Source: Micromonospora humi
Lineage (GTDB): Bacteria; Actinomycetota; Actinomycetes; Mycobacteriales; Micromonosporaceae
Direction of reading: 5' to 3'
NCBI RefSeq assembly: GCF_900090105.1
Contig: NZ_FMDM01000023.1
Coordinates: forward strand, 1-64,000
Length of the DNA stretch: 64,000 nt
A model generated the notes under the pieces. That model saw only the letters and a list, made by a program, of their open reading frames with translations. It did no database searches and had not been told where the DNA came from. Every line of letters starts with the position of its first letter. Positions within the stretch are counted from its first letter, which is position 1. The translations under genes were made by a program, and so were the position numbers. This document shows positions 1 to 10,362 of this stretch, piece after piece.

Positions 1-638
1 CGCTGTCGGACAACCGGGCCGGGAAGAACGGCGGCGGCCTGTTCAGCAGCGGCGGCTACGTCACCGTCTCCTTCACCCACATCACCGGCAACACCGCCTG
101 CGAGAACGGCGGCGGCATCTACGCCGAGAACACCGACCTCGACCTCGACAAGGTCGTCGTCGCCGGCAACCACGCCGACGGCGACGGCGGCGGCGTCGTC
201 ACCACCGGCGGCAAGCACTGGGGCTACCCCAACACCAAGGACGACGCCAGCGCCACCATCTCCGACAGCGTCATCGTCGACAACACCGCCAACCGCTTCG
301 GCGGCGGCATCTACAACGGCGAGTGGCTCGTCAAGATCGAAGACGGCTTCCTCACCCGCGACCACGACGAGGACGACAACGCCGCCCTCACCCTGCGCGA
401 CACCCTGATCAAGGGCAACACCGCCCTCAACGGCGGCGGCATCTTCAACAACAAGGCAAAGATCACCCTGACCAAGACCCACGTCACCAAGAACACCGCC
501 ACCGACGCCGCCAAACTCCACCGCGTCGCCGGCGGCGTCCTCAACAACGAGGGCCACGTCAAACTCGACGACGACTCCCTCATCAGCGACAACGACCCCA
601 CCAACTGCGCCAACACCGTCGAGGACTGCTTCAACTGA
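1..638 (+). CDS. Right-handed beta-helix repeat protein, 3' part only
   Basis: The open frame enters from the left edge and reads codons from base 3 to a TGA at 636-638, giving 211 visible residues. It contains degenerate repeats of about 20-40 residues built round GNTA..GGGI (for example GNTACENGGGIYAEN and GNTALNGGGIFNN), with Asn/Asp/Gly-rich turns and alternating short hydrophobic strands. That pattern is typical of right-handed parallel beta-helix proteins of the polymorphic outer-membrane-protein/pectin-lyase type, which in actinobacteria are usually secreted. The N-terminus, and so any signal peptide or catalytic domain, lies outside the window. No enzymatic motif is visible and substrate cannot be stated. 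The end is convergent with the amylopullulanase gene, with a strong terminator between them. Confidence 0.75.
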   Translation, partial: LSDNRAGKNGGGLFSSGGYVTVSFTHITGNTACENGGGIYAENTDLDLDKVVVAGNHADGDGGGVVTTGGKHWGYPNTKDDASATISDSVIVDNTANRFGGGIYNGEWLVKIEDGFLTRDHDEDDNAALTLRDTLIKGNTALNGGGIFNNKAKITLTKTHVTKNTATDAAKLHRVAGGVLNNEGHVKLDDDSLISDNDPTNCANTVEDCFN

Positions 639-660
639 CCTGACGGACCCGGGGTACGCA

Positions 661-694
661 CCGGCCCCCCTGCCAGCTGTGGCAGGGGGGCCGG
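661..694. terminator. Bidirectional terminator hairpin
   Basis: A perfect 15-bp stem (661-675 with 680-694) closes a 4-nt loop. It lies 22 bp after the stop of the beta-helix gene and 19 bp before the stop of the converging amylopullulanase gene, so it can serve both. There is no clear U-tract, as is common in high-GC actinobacteria. Confidence 0.8.
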
Positions 695-712
695 TCGTCG
701 TTCGTGGCGCGG

Positions 713-3700
713 TCAGCTCTGGACGAAGACCGCCACACTGCGCGCCGGGACGGTGAACGTGCCGCCCGCCCGGTCGAACGAGGCGGCCCGCACCGCCGGG
801 TCGGCCGAGTTCCGCAGCACCGGGTGCAGCGCCACGTTCGCCCCGCGCAGGCCGGCGACCGTCTGCTTCGCCGTCTCCGGGGTGGCGTTGAAGACGACAG
901 TCACCGACTTCCACTTCCCGTCCAGCCCGCGGGCGTCCAGGGTCATGGTGAGCACGCCCGGCGTCTCCTTCTCCCCGGACAGCGGGAACGCGACCCGCTT
1001 CTGCACCTGCTCGGCGGTGGGCAGCCCGAACACCGGCGAGGACCGCCGGATGCGCAGCAGCTCCGCGTAGCGGGCGTCGGTCAGGTCGATCGCCGTGCAG
1101 CCCGGAACCAGCTTCGGATCGGCCAGCAGCGGCTTCGCGTACGGCCACTTGTCCTTGTTGTCCTGCTCCGGCGGCAGGCCGGCGCCGAAGCCGTTGCCCT
1201 GGGCGCAGTCCCAGCGGATCTGGTTGAACCAGTCACCGGAGTTGAACGAGTTGCGGTCCAGCGACTTGGAGCGCAGCCGCTCCGAGCCGGCCGTCACGAA
1301 CCCGGTGCCCTGCCCGAACGCGGTGGTCGCCAACGCGAGGACCTGCATCCGGGCCCGGTCCTGCGCCGAGGTGCCCTGCGGCAGCTTGTACGCCAGCGCG
1401 TCGTACAGGATCTCGTTGTCGTGCGCGTCGACGTAGGTGACCGCCTCGCCCGGCGCGGCGGTGTAGCCGGCCGGTGCGCCGTTGTAGTCGACCTGGCCGC
1501 CGGTGACCCGCTTGCCGGAGGTGTCGGTGAACCGGTAGTCGCGCAGGTTGCCGGTCAGCCCCACCTTGATCAGGTCGTGGGCGTGCAGCAGCCGGGCCTT
1601 CTGCTCGGCCGCCGAGCCGTTGACCTCGTCGCCGTTCGGGTCGGTGAACAGGCCGGAGGCGAAGCCCTGCACCCGCGGGTTGGCGTCGAACGGGCCGCCG
1701 CCACGCACCGCGTCGCGGAGCCGGTCGTTGAACGTGCCGATCCCGGTGCCGGCCATGTTGGCCTGGGTGGCCTGGACGAACCGGGCGTTGTCGGCGACCT
1801 CGCCGAAGTTCCAGCCCTCGCCGTACAGCATGATCTTCTTGCCGTCGACGCCGTCGCGGGCGGGCGTGAGCCTGTCCAGCGCGGCCCGCACGGCCAGGAT
1901 GTTCGCCTTCGGGTGGTGGCCCATCAGGTCGAACCGGAAGCCGTCCACCTTGTACGCCTTGGCCCAGGTGACCAGCGAGTCCACCACGAGCTTGCCCATC
2001 ATGGCGTGCTCCGGGGCGGTGTTGGCGCAGCAGGTCGAGTTGGCGACCGTGCCGTCCTCCAGCAGCCGGTGGTAGTAGCCGGGCACCACCTGGTCGAGCA
2101 CCGACTTTCCGTCGGTGCCGGCGGCCGAGGTGTGGTTGTAGACCACGTCCATGACCACCCGCAGGCCGGCCTGGTTCACCCCGGCGACCATCTGCCGGAA
2201 CTCGGTGGTGCGCTTCGCGCCGTTCGGGTCGACCGCGTAGCCGCCCTCCGGCACGGTGTAGTGCAGCGGGTCGTACCCCCAGTTGTAGCCGTCCTTCTCG
2301 GCCACCGCGGCGACGCACTTCTGCTGCTGGTCCGAGTCCGGCGGCAGCGCGGCCAGGTCGCAGGCCGGCTGGGCCTGGTCGGCCCGCTTCTCCGGAATGG
2401 TGGCGAAGTCGAACGCCGGCAGCAGGTGCAGGTAGTTGACCCCGGCGTCGCCGAGCGCCCGCAGGTGCTTCATCCCGGCGGTGTTCGGGTCGGTGAACGC
2501 GAGGTAGGTGCCCCGCCGCTCGGCCGGGACCGTGCTGTCGGCGATGGAGAAGTCGCGCACCGACAGCTCGGAGATCTGCGCCTTGGCCGCCGGCACGGGT
2601 GCCGGCTTGCGCAGCTTCGCCCAGCCGGCCGGCGCCAGGGCCGGGTCGGTCAGGTCGACGATCTGGCTGTGCGTGGAGTTCGGCGCGAGCGCCACCGAGT
2701 AGGGGTCGGTCACCGACGCGGTGACCACCTTCTGCGCCGCCGGCTGCCAGGCCTCGACCTGGTAGCGGTAGTAGCGCCCGGTCCACGCCTTCGTGCCGCG
2801 CACCGACCAGACGCCGGTGCGGTCGTTGCGGCTCATCGCCACCGTGCTCGGCTGCGCCGTGGGCGAGTCGAACAGCTGCAGCGACACCTTCCGCGCGGTC
2901 GGCGCCCACACGGCGAGGGTGGGCACCCGGCCGGCGAACGTCGGGCCGAGCTTCGCCGAGGTGGCGGCCGGGTAGACGTCGTCGAGCACGCCGGGGATCT
3001 GCACCCCGGTGGCACCGAGCAGCGCGCCCTCGGCGTCCCGCTCGGTCACCACGAGCTGCCCGCGCAGCGCCGCCGGCACCTTGGCCAGGTCGGCGCGGTC
3101 CAGCGAGAAGGCGTGATAGGCCCAGAGCTGGGGGTACGCCTGCCGTTGCGCCTCGGTCAGCCCGTTGCGCTGCGCCCGCAGCGGCAGCGTGGTGTACGTG
3201 CCGGTCAGCTCGCCGTCGGCGACGCCGATCCCGCCGGCCGGCGCGGCGACGAGCGCGTACTTCTTGCCGTCGGTCGGTCCGGTGGCCCAGGCGACGGTGG
3301 ACCTGTCGATCCACTGCGCCTTCTGCTTGGCGAGGTCGACGTCCTTGGCGGTGCCGGTGGTGGCCGCCGGCAGCAGCCGACCCTTGACGCCGGCGAGCAG
3401 CCACACCTCGTGCCCGACGCCGGTCAGGTCGAGGCGCTGGTCGTCCGGCTGGTCCTTCTCATCCCCCTTGTGCAGGATGTAGCTCAGCCCGGTCGCGCCG
3501 GCGGCCAGGGGCACCCGGAACACCGCGCCGTAGGCGTCGATCTTCTCCGGCTTGAGCGGGGCGGCCCAGTCGGTCGGGTTGGCCGCGCCGTCCCACAGGT
3601 GCAGGCCCCAGCCGTCGTAGTTGCCGTCGGCCTTGCGCCAGTGGATGACCGCGGTGCCCTGGTCGACCGCCGGGTCGGGCTCGCCGGTGGCGGCCTGCCG

Positions 3701-6211
3701 GGTCGGGTAGAGCGTCGGGTCGCCCTGCTTCACCCAGACCTCGCCGGTCTGCGTGACGTCGATGGTGCGGTCGTTCGCCACGTCCTTGTTGCCGTCTTTG
3801 TCGACCACCAGGAACCCGACCGACTTCGCGCCGGGCTTGAGCTTCACCCAGGCGAAGCGACCGAACGAGTCCTCACCGGCGAACGGCTGCCCCTTGGGCC
3901 ACTCGGTGACGTACGCCGGGTCGATGTCGCCCCAGGCGTAGAGCCCCCAGTCGTCGTACCCGCCGGCCGGGCGTTGGTAGTGCACGACCGCCCAGTCCCG
4001 CGACGCGCCCTGCGCCGGGGTGCCGACCGTGCCGGTGGTGCGGGCGGTGGCGGTCCGCCCCTTGCCGTCGCGGACCACCGCCTTGTACTCGACAGTCGTG
4101 CCACCGGCCAGGCCGGTCAGGTCGTGGTGGACCGTGTACGGCGCGCGGTCGGCGCTGCCCAGCAGCGTCCACTTCCCGCCGGGCACCTTCGCGGCGAACG
4201 TGACGGTGGCGAGCGGGTCGCCGGTGACCTGGGCGGTGATCGCGGTGGTGGTGGCGACCGGGGCGGCGCCCGGCTCGGTGAGCGTGACGGTCGGGGCGGC
4301 ACCGGGCTGCGGGATCGCCCGGTCGGCCTTGAGCACCACCGCCGACATGGCCGGCACGGTGACGCTCAGCTTGCCGTCGGCGCCGGCCGTCGCGGTCGCC
4401 GAGCCGCCGTAGATGCCGGTGAAACGGGTGCCGGCCGACCAGGTGTCCACGGTGACAGTCTGCGGGGTGGCGGCGTTGTTCACCGCCGCGACGTGTTCCA
4501 CCCGCTCGGTCTTCAGGATCCGGGAGAACGCGAACACGCCGGGCCCGTCCGCCGCGTACCGGGTGACCTGGACGCCGTCACGCAGCGCGGGGTGCGCCGC
4601 CCGGAGCTTGCCCAGCTCGGCGATGGTCCGGTAGAGCGGGTGCCGGGTGTCGTACTGGTCGGTGGCGTGGGTGCGGGTGGTGCCGATCAGGTCGTCGTCG
4701 AGGTAGTCGGCGGTGCGCGAGGCGAACATGTCCTGGCGGGCGTCCTTGTCCCCGCCCGGCCCGGTGAACCCCTGCTCGTCGCCGGAGTAGACCACCGGCT
4801 GGCCGCGGGTGAGGAACATCAGCTGGTGGGCGAGCTGGTCGCGGCGCAGCTGGGCGGCGTCGTCGCCGCCGGCCGCGGCGATGAACGAGCCGATCCGGCC
4901 CATGTCGTGGTTGCCGAGGAACGTGGTGAGCCGGTTCGCGTCGGTGTCCCGGGCGGAGTACAGGTCGTCCTTGGCGTACACGTCGGCGAGCGCCTTGGCC
5001 GAGCCGTCGGCGGCGGTGTAGCCGCGCGCCGCCTCCTGGAACGAGAAGTCGAGCGTGGCGGGCAGGCCGCCCTGTCGCACGTACGTCGACTCGATGGCCT
5101 GGTCGGCGCTGTAGACCTCGCCGAACATGAAGAAGTCCTTCTTGCCGGCCTTGGCCGCGTAGGCGTCGATGCCCCGGGTGAACTGCGGCCAGAAGTCGAG
5201 GTTGGCGTGCTTGACCGTGTCGAGGCGGAAGCCGTCGACGCCGGCCTTGCCGATCCACTGGCCGTAGATGTCGGTCATGCCCCGGACCACCTCGGGACGC
5301 TCGGTCCACAGATCGTCGAGGCCGTAGAAGTCCCCGTACTCGCTGTTCTCCCCGGCGAACGTGGAGTCACCGCGGTTGTGGTACATGGTCGGGTCGTTGA
5401 GCCACGCCGGGACCTTGGCCTTCGCGTCGGCCGGGCTGGCGAACGTCGGGGTGTACGGGAACGACGTCGCGTTCACCGCGGGGAACTTCCGGGTGCCGTC
5501 GGCGTAGTTGCGGTCCTCGAACGCCCGGCCCTGCGCGTCCTTGTACGGCGCGGTCTTCTTGTCCACGTAGCCGTACTTGTCCTCCGCGTAGCGGATGATG
5601 TCGGCGGTGTGGTTGACGATGATGTCCAGATAGACCTTGATCCCGCGCCGGTGCGCGAGGTCGACCAGCTTCTTCAGCTCGGCGTTGGTGCCGAAGTGCG
5701 GGTCGACCTGGGTGAAGTCGGTGATCCAGTAGCCGTGGTAACCGGCCGAGACGTCCGCCCCGGTGCCCTGCACGGGCCGGTTCTTGAAGATCGGGGCCAG
5801 CCAGATGGCGGTGGTGCCCATCCCCTGGATGTAGTCCATCTTGTCGATGACGCCCTTGAGGTCGCCGCCGTGGTAGAAGCCCTTGTCCTTGGGGTCGAGG
5901 CCGGTGGTGAGCCGGTCCCCGGTCAGCCCGCCGGTGTCGTTGCGCTTGTCGCCGTTGGCGAAGCGGTCCGGCAGCACGAAGTAGAACTGCTCCGCCTTCG
6001 CGGTGTTGGTCCCGGCCTTGAGCAGCGCCTCGGCGGACGGCTCCCGGTTCCACTGGGGGGCGTTGCCGGCGGCCAGGACGTCGGGGGTGACGGCGCGCTG
6101 GGCGCCTTCGGCGCCGAGTTGGTGGAGGGCCACCGGCACGCCGACGAGGGTGAGTACGAGGGAGGAGACCAGGGCGAGCAACGCCTTGGGGGATATCGGC
6201 GTCGGTTTCAT
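713..6211 (-). CDS. pulA: Secreted amylopullulanase (two GH13 domains)
   Basis: The 1832-residue protein is predicted to be an extracellular starch-degrading enzyme. Residues 1-50 form a signal peptide (MKPT start, hydrophobic [14 protein letters not shown]). The first GH13 domain (about 75-640) carries all four alpha-amylase regions: DIIVNH at 196-201, GFRLDTVKH with nucleophile D331, FGEVY with E365, and FLGNHD at 431-436. Two pullulanase-associated (CBM41/PUD-like) modules follow ([22 protein letters not shown]), then a CBM48-like E-set domain ([17 protein letters not shown]). The second GH13 domain is of pullulanase type: [34 protein letters not shown] and VDAHDNE. The first domain should hydrolyse alpha-1,4 bonds and the second alpha-1,6 bonds. 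Known single pullulanases are about half this length. The assignment is secure; the exact split of specificities is inferred. Confidence 0.93.
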   Translation of the reverse strand: MKPTPISPKALLALVSSLVLTLVGVPVALHQLGAEGAQRAVTPDVLAAGNAPQWNREPSAEALLKAGTNTAKAEQFYFVLPDRFANGDKRNDTGGLTGDRLTTGLDPKDKGFYHGGDLKGVIDKMDYIQGMGTTAIWLAPIFKNRPVQGTGADVSAGYHGYWITDFTQVDPHFGTNAELKKLVDLAHRRGIKVYLDIIVNHTADIIRYAEDKYGYVDKKTAPYKDAQGRAFEDRNYADGTRKFPAVNATSFPYTPTFASPADAKAKVPAWLNDPTMYHNRGDSTFAGENSEYGDFYGLDDLWTERPEVVRGMTDIYGQWIGKAGVDGFRLDTVKHANLDFWPQFTRGIDAYAAKAGKKDFFMFGEVYSADQAIESTYVRQGGLPATLDFSFQEAARGYTAADGSAKALADVYAKDDLYSARDTDANRLTTFLGNHDMGRIGSFIAAAGGDDAAQLRRDQLAHQLMFLTRGQPVVYSGDEQGFTGPGGDKDARQDMFASRTADYLDDDLIGTTRTHATDQYDTRHPLYRTIAELGKLRAAHPALRDGVQVTRYAADGPGVFAFSRILKTERVEHVAAVNNAATPQTVTVDTWSAGTRFTGIYGGSATATAGADGKLSVTVPAMSAVVLKADRAIPQPGAAPTVTLTEPGAAPVATTTAITAQVTGDPLATVTFAAKVPGGKWTLLGSADRAPYTVHHDLTGLAGGTTVEYKAVVRDGKGRTATARTTGTVGTPAQGASRDWAVVHYQRPAGGYDDWGLYAWGDIDPAYVTEWPKGQPFAGEDSFGRFAWVKLKPGAKSVGFLVVDKDGNKDVANDRTIDVTQTGEVWVKQGDPTLYPTRQAATGEPDPAVDQGTAVIHWRKADGNYDGWGLHLWDGAANPTDWAAPLKPEKIDAYGAVFRVPLAAGATGLSYILHKGDEKDQPDDQRLDLTGVGHEVWLLAGVKGRLLPAATTGTAKDVDLAKQKAQWIDRSTVAWATGPTDGKKYALVAAPAGGIGVADGELTGTYTTLPLRAQRNGLTEAQRQAYPQLWAYHAFSLDRADLAKVPAALRGQLVVTERDAEGALLGATGVQIPGVLDDVYPAATSAKLGPTFAGRVPTLAVWAPTARKVSLQLFDSPTAQPSTVAMSRNDRTGVWSVRGTKAWTGRYYRYQVEAWQPAAQKVVTASVTDPYSVALAPNSTHSQIVDLTDPALAPAGWAKLRKPAPVPAAKAQISELSVRDFSIADSTVPAERRGTYLAFTDPNTAGMKHLRALGDAGVNYLHLLPAFDFATIPEKRADQAQPACDLAALPPDSDQQQKCVAAVAEKDGYNWGYDPLHYTVPEGGYAVDPNGAKRTTEFRQMVAGVNQAGLRVVMDVVYNHTSAAGTDGKSVLDQVVPGYYHRLLEDGTVANSTCCANTAPEHAMMGKLVVDSLVTWAKAYKVDGFRFDLMGHHPKANILAVRAALDRLTPARDGVDGKKIMLYGEGWNFGEVADNARFVQATQANMAGTGIGTFNDRLRDAVRGGGPFDANPRVQGFASGLFTDPNGDEVNGSAAEQKARLLHAHDLIKVGLTGNLRDYRFTDTSGKRVTGGQVDYNGAPAGYTAAPGEAVTYVDAHDNEILYDALAYKLPQGTSAQDRARMQVLALATTAFGQGTGFVTAGSERLRSKSLDRNSFNSGDWFNQIRWDCAQGNGFGAGLPPEQDNKDKWPYAKPLLADPKLVPGCTAIDLTDARYAELLRIRRSSPVFGLPTAEQVQKRVAFPLSGEKETPGVLTMTLDARGLDGKWKSVTVVFNATPETAKQTVAGLRGANVALHPVLRNSADPAVRAASFDRAGGTFTVPARSVAVFVQS

Positions 6212-6265
6212 CGACGGCCTTTCTCTGGTCGCTGATTCGCCCGCACGCTAGCTCTTGCCGAAACA

Positions 6266-6314
6266 TTCTGCAATACCTTGCAAACGAAGTCGCAACACGG
6301 CAGTCATCTTGCAA
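6266..6314 (-). promoter_or_regulatory. Candidate starch/maltose operator repeats upstream of pulA
   Basis: Three copies of a heptamer read TTGCAAG (6308-6314 and 6277-6283) and TTGCAGA (6267-6273) on the pulA strand, 56-103 bp upstream of its ATG. The two proximal copies are 10 bp apart, one helical turn. Streptomyces amylase and maltose genes are controlled by a LacI-type repressor through similar TTGCAAG-like repeats, so this is a plausible operator. The link is by analogy only. Confidence 0.45.
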
Positions 6315-6352
6315 AACGCGATGTCGTCGCCCTCGTCGTCGGGCGCGGTTAC

Positions 6353-7054
6353 TCAGAGACCGGCGCAGGTCGCGCCGTCGACCGTGCAGGTGTCCGGCCG
6401 GGTGGTGCCGGTCCGCTCGAAGTGGAAGCGCACCGGCACCGACGCGCCGGCGGCCAGGTCGACTCCGCTGCGGTAGGTGAAGACCCGGCCGTCGAAGCCG
6501 AACGGGCCCTGCTCGGCGCCCTCCACCCAGGCGGTGACCAGTCGGCCCCGCGGGAACGTCAGTCGCACCGTCCAGCCCTGCGCCGACCGGCCGGTATTGA
6601 CCAGCAGCACCTCGCCGATGAAGCCGCCGTCGAAGGTGTCGACCACCCCGTACCGCCCGGCCACCGCGGACGGCGGGGCCGGCGGCGGAGGCGGTGGCGG
6701 CGCGGGCGGAGCGGGTCGGACGTCGCCGCGTGGGCTGCCGGTCGGCGCGGCCGGCGTCGGCCGGGCGGGCAGCACGGTCGACCGGGGCGACAGCCCGGGC
6801 GCCACCGGGCGCGCCGCCGTGCCCGACGCCCCACCGGGCGCGGCGGGCGTGCTCGCCGGCGTGACCGGGAGGCCCGGCAACGACATGGCCGGATCCGTCG
6901 GCCCCTGCGCCGGGAACGTCCGCCGCCCCCGCACCGCACCGAGCGCCACCACCAGCAGTACCACCATCACGACCACCCCGGCGGCGACCAGGATCCAGGG
7001 GGACGAGGTGATGGCGGACCCGGGGGACGGGGCGGCACGACGCGTGCGGAACAT
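6353..7054 (-). CDS. Membrane-anchored CBM2 (cellulose-binding) domain protein
   Basis: The 233-residue product has a basic N-terminus, one transmembrane helix (about 22-44, ILVAAGVVVMVVLLVVALGAV), a long Pro/Ala/Thr-rich linker (about 50-130) with a polyproline stretch, and a C-terminal domain of about 100 residues. The last domain (VDTFDGGFIGEVLLVNTG, GWTVRLTFP, FTYRSGVDLAAGASVPV and two terminal cysteines) has the layout of family 2 carbohydrate-binding modules. No catalytic domain is present, so it may display a polysaccharide-binding module on the cell surface. The ATG at 7054 was chosen because an AGGAGG Shine-Dalgarno lies just upstream; a start 21 nt earlier lacks one. It follows the same strand as pulA, 141 bp upstream of it. 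Confidence 0.75.
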   Translation of the reverse strand: MFRTRRAAPSPGSAITSSPWILVAAGVVVMVVLLVVALGAVRGRRTFPAQGPTDPAMSLPGLPVTPASTPAAPGGASGTAARPVAPGLSPRSTVLPARPTPAAPTGSPRGDVRPAPPAPPPPPPPAPPSAVAGRYGVVDTFDGGFIGEVLLVNTGRSAQGWTVRLTFPRGRLVTAWVEGAEQGPFGFDGRVFTYRSGVDLAAGASVPVRFHFERTGTTRPDTCTVDGATCAGL

Positions 7055-7240
7055 GTTCCTCCTGTCGGCGGGCACGGATCGCCCGGCTGCCCTCCCCCGT
7101 TGGCGGACTGCGCCAGCCTAGCCAGCAACACCGCGTGCGGCGAGCGGTCCGTGCGGACCTGACCGGCGGCTCAGTGACCTGATACGTTGCACGCCGATCG
7201 ATGACCACAATGGCTCGTGCAGCGGCAGGACGGTTGGCCA

Positions 7241-7840
7241 ATGGCTCAGTGGCAGGGCAACATCCGGCGTGCGTCCACAGCGGACCACGCCGTCGTGACC
7301 GGAATTCTCGCCGAGGCGTTCATGCGGGACCCGGTGAGCGGCTGGATCTTCCCGGAGGACGACCATCGGGCGCAGGTCCACCCCGCGTTCTTCGGGCCGT
7401 TCGTCGCGTTGGCGCTGCGGACCGGCGAGGTCCACGTGGCCGGCGACGGGCTGGGCGCCACGCTCTGGCTCCCGGTCGGCGGTGACCACGACTCCGACGA
7501 CGGCGAGGAGCTCGCCGAACTGGAGGCCGCGATCGGCCCGGAGGCGATGAAGCGGTTCGCCGTGCTCGACGAGATGATGGCCGCGAACCACCCCGGCGAG
7601 CCGCACTGGTACCTGCCGTTCATCGGGGTGCACCCCGACCACCACGGCAGCGGCGTCGGCTCGGCGCTGCTGCGCGACAAGCTGACCGAGTTGGATCAGT
7701 CAGGCACGGCCGGCTACCTGGAGGCCAGTACGCCCCGCAACGCGGCGCTCTACGAGCGGCTCGGCTTCCGACGCCGCCCGGTCACGCTGGACCTGCCGGG
7801 TGGGCCCAGCCTCTACCCGATGTGGCGCGACCCCGCCTGA
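7241..7840 (+). CDS. GNAT family N-acetyltransferase
   Basis: The 199-residue protein is a single GNAT domain. It starts with an IRRAS-type beta-1 strand. The central acetyl-CoA-binding segment reads FIGVHPDHHGSGVGSALL, a variant of the Q/R-x-x-G-x-G/A loop, and the C-terminal part (YLEASTPRNAALYERLGF) is the usual beta-6/alpha-4 region. The substrate is not predictable. The ATG at 7241 follows a GGCAGGA site and fits the family N-terminus; an in-frame GTG at 7217 would add eight residues. It stands alone, with a terminator at 7851. Confidence 0.85.
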   Translation: MAQWQGNIRRASTADHAVVTGILAEAFMRDPVSGWIFPEDDHRAQVHPAFFGPFVALALRTGEVHVAGDGLGATLWLPVGGDHDSDDGEELAELEAAIGPEAMKRFAVLDEMMAANHPGEPHWYLPFIGVHPDHHGSGVGSALLRDKLTELDQSGTAGYLEASTPRNAALYERLGFRRRPVTLDLPGGPSLYPMWRDPA

Positions 7841-7850
7841 GAGGGCGTTT

Positions 7851-7881
7851 CGTCCCGCCCCGGGTCCGCCGGGGCGGGACG
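7851..7881. terminator. Bidirectional terminator hairpin
   Basis: A perfect 11-bp GC stem (7851-7861 with 7871-7881) with a 9-nt loop lies just after the GNAT stop and 51 bp from the stop of the converging GPP34 gene. Confidence 0.7.
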
Positions 7882-7931
7882 CGGCCCGGCGGGCGTGCCG
7901 CGGCCGCCCGCGGCGGGCGCGTGGCGGGGCG

Positions 7932-8585
7932 TCAGCGGCGGACCGTGGTGGTGCTGACGTCGAGCGCGCCCACCACCGCGGCGAGCAACCCGTCGAGCTG
8001 CGCCGGAAGGAAGCGGCGGCAGTCCCGCATCCGGCCGCCGACCTGCGGGTCGAAGATGTGCGCGGCCAGCCCGACCGCCTCGCCGAGGCTCGCCAGCAGC
8101 AGCGTCCCCGGGTCCAGCTCGGCCGGGGACGAGTGCATCAGCATCGCGGTCAGCCGGACCCGCGGCGAGGCCGCCTGGTTCGGGTCGATCGCCGGCCAGC
8201 GCACCTGGCGGCCGATCAGCTTGCCCTGCTCCCGGCGGAGCACGCCGGCGGTGACCAGCCGGGTGCCGACCCGCTCGTTGATGTTCAACTGGGTCCGCAG
8301 GTAACGGATCCACAGCCGGGCGGGATGCGCGCCCTCGCGACGCAGGATCTCGGTGATCAGCAGGTCGGTCAGCGGCTCCTGCCAGAGCCGCGGGTCGACC
8401 GCGGCGATGCCGCCACCGTCGAGGGCGATCCGGCCCTCGAACATCAGCTCGGCGAGCGCGGCGCCGGCCAGCCCGCACTCCAGCCGGTCGACCGCGACAT
8501 GCGGCTTACCGGTGAACTCGTCATGTCCGATGAGGAACAGCGCATCGGCGAGCCGGTACGTGGCTTGTGCCCCGGGGTAGGTCAT
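7932..8585 (-). CDS. GPP34 (Golgi phosphoprotein 3-like) family protein
   Basis: The 217-residue product matches the GPP34/GOLPH3 fold. It begins with a short helix and the ADALFLIGHDEFTGK segment, followed by DRLECGLAGAALAELMFEGRI, a basic-rich middle (ILRREGAHPARLWIRYL, LVTAGVLRREQ) and a C-terminal helical bundle. In eukaryotes the family binds phosphatidylinositol-4-phosphate. Actinobacterial members are common and largely uncharacterised; roles in membrane or secondary-metabolite contexts have been suggested. The ATG at 8585 is preferred because a GAGGA site precedes it by 6 nt, whereas the longer frame to 8642 has none. It is divergent from the amino-acid permease. Confidence 0.8.
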   Translation of the reverse strand: MTYPGAQATYRLADALFLIGHDEFTGKPHVAVDRLECGLAGAALAELMFEGRIALDGGGIAAVDPRLWQEPLTDLLITEILRREGAHPARLWIRYLRTQLNINERVGTRLVTAGVLRREQGKLIGRQVRWPAIDPNQAASPRVRLTAMLMHSSPAELDPGTLLLASLGEAVGLAAHIFDPQVGGRMRDCRRFLPAQLDGLLAAVVGALDVSTTTVRR

Positions 8586-8782
8586 GGTCCATCCTCGAAC
8601 GGTGGCCGTGATCGTCGACACGGGACGGTACGGCATGACCACGCACAGCTCAATTCCGGTCGATCATGCGCGCCCTAATCGATATCGAAGTGGGCTTGTG
8701 ACGATCCGTGATCACCAATACCCTGCTTCAGGCTGTTCCGAAGTAGACAACCCCCAACCCCTTCCCCTCCCCTGGAGAACCC

Positions 8783-10291
8783 TTGTCCTCCGATCCGTTC
8801 TTCTCCGACGGTGGGCTGCGCCGCGGCCGTCTCGGCACCGCCCACCTCGTCTTCTTCACCGTCGCCGCGTCGGCCCCGCTGACCGTTCTCGGCGGCGGCG
8901 TCACCACCATGTACGCCGTCAGCGGCAACATGGGCGCCGCACTGGGCTACGTGCTGCTCGCGGCCGTGCTCGCCGTCTTCGCCACCGGCTACGCCGCGAT
9001 GAGCCGGTACGTCGCGAACGCGGGCGCGTTCTACGCGTACATCGCCAACGGCCTCGGCCGGGCCGGCGGGGTGGCCGGCTCGGCGGTCGCGCTGGCCGCG
9101 TACAACGCGATCCAGATCGGCCTCTACGGGCTGTTCGGCGCGATCATGAAGGACTTCATGACGGCGAAGGCCGGGCTCACCCTCGACTGGTGGGTGTGGG
9201 CGCTGCTGGCCTGGGTCTTCATCGCCGTGCTCGGCGTGCTGCGCATCGACCTGAACGCCAGCGTGCTCGCGGTGCTGCTCGTCCTCGAGTGCGTGGCGGT
9301 GCTGATCTTCGACCTGGTCGCGTTCGCCCACCCGGCCGGCGGCAGCGTCACCACCGGCGGCATCAGCCCCGGTCACCTGTTCGGGGCCGGGTTCGGCGCC
9401 GTGCTCGCGTTCACCATCGCCTCGTTCACCGGCTTCGAGAGCGGCGCGATCTACAGCGAGGAGGTCAAGGACCCGCGGCGCACCGTGGCCCGGGCCACCT
9501 ACATCGCGGTCGCGTTCACCGGCCTGTTCTACGCCTTCTCCGCCTGGGCGCTCACCGTGCTGACCGGGCCGGAGAACGCGCAGCAGGCCAGCATCGACGC
9601 CGGTCCGGGCGTGATCTTCGGCGCGCTCGAGCAGTACTCCGGCGTGGTCGTCGCGGACATCGCGAACGTCCTGTTCATCACCAGCGTGCTGGCCGCCCTG
9701 CTGTCGTTCCACAACGGCGTGGCCCGCTACCTGTTCGCGCTCGGCCGGGAGAACGTGCTGCCCCGCTTCCTCGGTTCGACGTCCAGCCGTAGCGGCGCCC
9801 CGATCGCCGGCTCGCTGATCCAGAGCGTCCTGGCCGTGGTGGTCTTCCTGGCGTTCGCGATGACCGGCCGCGACCCGGTCATCGACCTGTTCACCTGGCT
9901 GTCCGGCTCGGCCGCGGTCGGCGTGGTGCTGCTCATGACGCTCACCTCGGCGGCCGTCGTCGGCTTCTTCCGGGGCCGCGGCGGCCCGGAGTCGGCCTGG
10001 CAGCGGGCCATCGCCCCGGCGCTCGGCACCGTGCTGCTCACCGCGGTGCTGCTGGTGCTGCTGTTCAACTTCGACGCGCTGCTCGCGCCGGACACCGCGG
10101 GCTACCTGAAGTGGCTGCTCCCGGCGATCCCGGTGGTGGCCGGCGTGCTGGGCCTGATCTGGGGCGGGGTGCTGCGGAGCAGCCGGCCGGACACCTACCG
10201 CCGGATCGGCCAGCTCGACGAGGAGGGTCTGCACGAGCCCGGCCTGCACTCGGCCCCCGAGGCCGACCGCTGGGCCGCCAGCCACCGCTGA
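8783..10291 (+). CDS. APC superfamily amino-acid permease
   Basis: This 502-residue integral membrane protein has about 12 hydrophobic segments. The N-terminus (GRLGTAHLVFFTVAASAPLTVLGGG) and the FTGFESGAIYSEEVKDPRRTV stretch after TM5-6 are characteristic of amino-acid-polyamine-organocation permeases. It should import an amino acid or related solute by proton symport or exchange; substrate is unknown. Translation probably starts at the TTG at 8783, preceded by GGAG at 8774-8777, since no in-frame ATG or GTG fits the conserved N-terminus. The 197-bp region shared with the divergent GPP34 gene holds both promoters. A palindromic repeat lies directly after the stop. Confidence 0.88.
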   Translation: MSSDPFFSDGGLRRGRLGTAHLVFFTVAASAPLTVLGGGVTTMYAVSGNMGAALGYVLLAAVLAVFATGYAAMSRYVANAGAFYAYIANGLGRAGGVAGSAVALAAYNAIQIGLYGLFGAIMKDFMTAKAGLTLDWWVWALLAWVFIAVLGVLRIDLNASVLAVLLVLECVAVLIFDLVAFAHPAGGSVTTGGISPGHLFGAGFGAVLAFTIASFTGFESGAIYSEEVKDPRRTVARATYIAVAFTGLFYAFSAWALTVLTGPENAQQASIDAGPGVIFGALEQYSGVVVADIANVLFITSVLAALLSFHNGVARYLFALGRENVLPRFLGSTSSRSGAPIAGSLIQSVLAVVVFLAFAMTGRDPVIDLFTWLSGSAAVGVVLLMTLTSAAVVGFFRGRGGPESAWQRAIAPALGTVLLTAVLLVLLFNFDALLAPDTAGYLKWLLPAIPVVAGVLGLIWGGVLRSSRPDTYRRIGQLDEEGLHEPGLHSAPEADRWAASHR

Positions 10292-10298
10292 GCAGGTG

Positions 10299-10343
10299 AG
10301 GCGGGGCCCCTTCTCAACCTTTTCGGTAGAGGAGGGGCCCCGC
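10299..10343. repeat. GGGGCCCC-type palindromic repeat, copy 1 (terminator-like)
   Basis: The 11-bp arms 10301-10311 and 10333-10343 (GCGGGGCCCCT and its complement) flank a 21-nt loop holding CAACCTTTTCGGTA. It starts 8 bp after the permease stop and could terminate transcription. The same arms and loop motif recur at 32925-32978 and, as a related perfect palindrome, at 18107-18154. Confidence 0.8.
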
Positions 10344-10362
10344 TCGACACCCGGGCAGCGGG

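Noticed and set aside
704-6235. An 1843-codon plus-strand open frame
   Set aside because: It is the antisense of the amylopullulanase gene. Long antisense frames are expected at this GC content, and the Arg/Gly/Val-rich translation has no domain signature.
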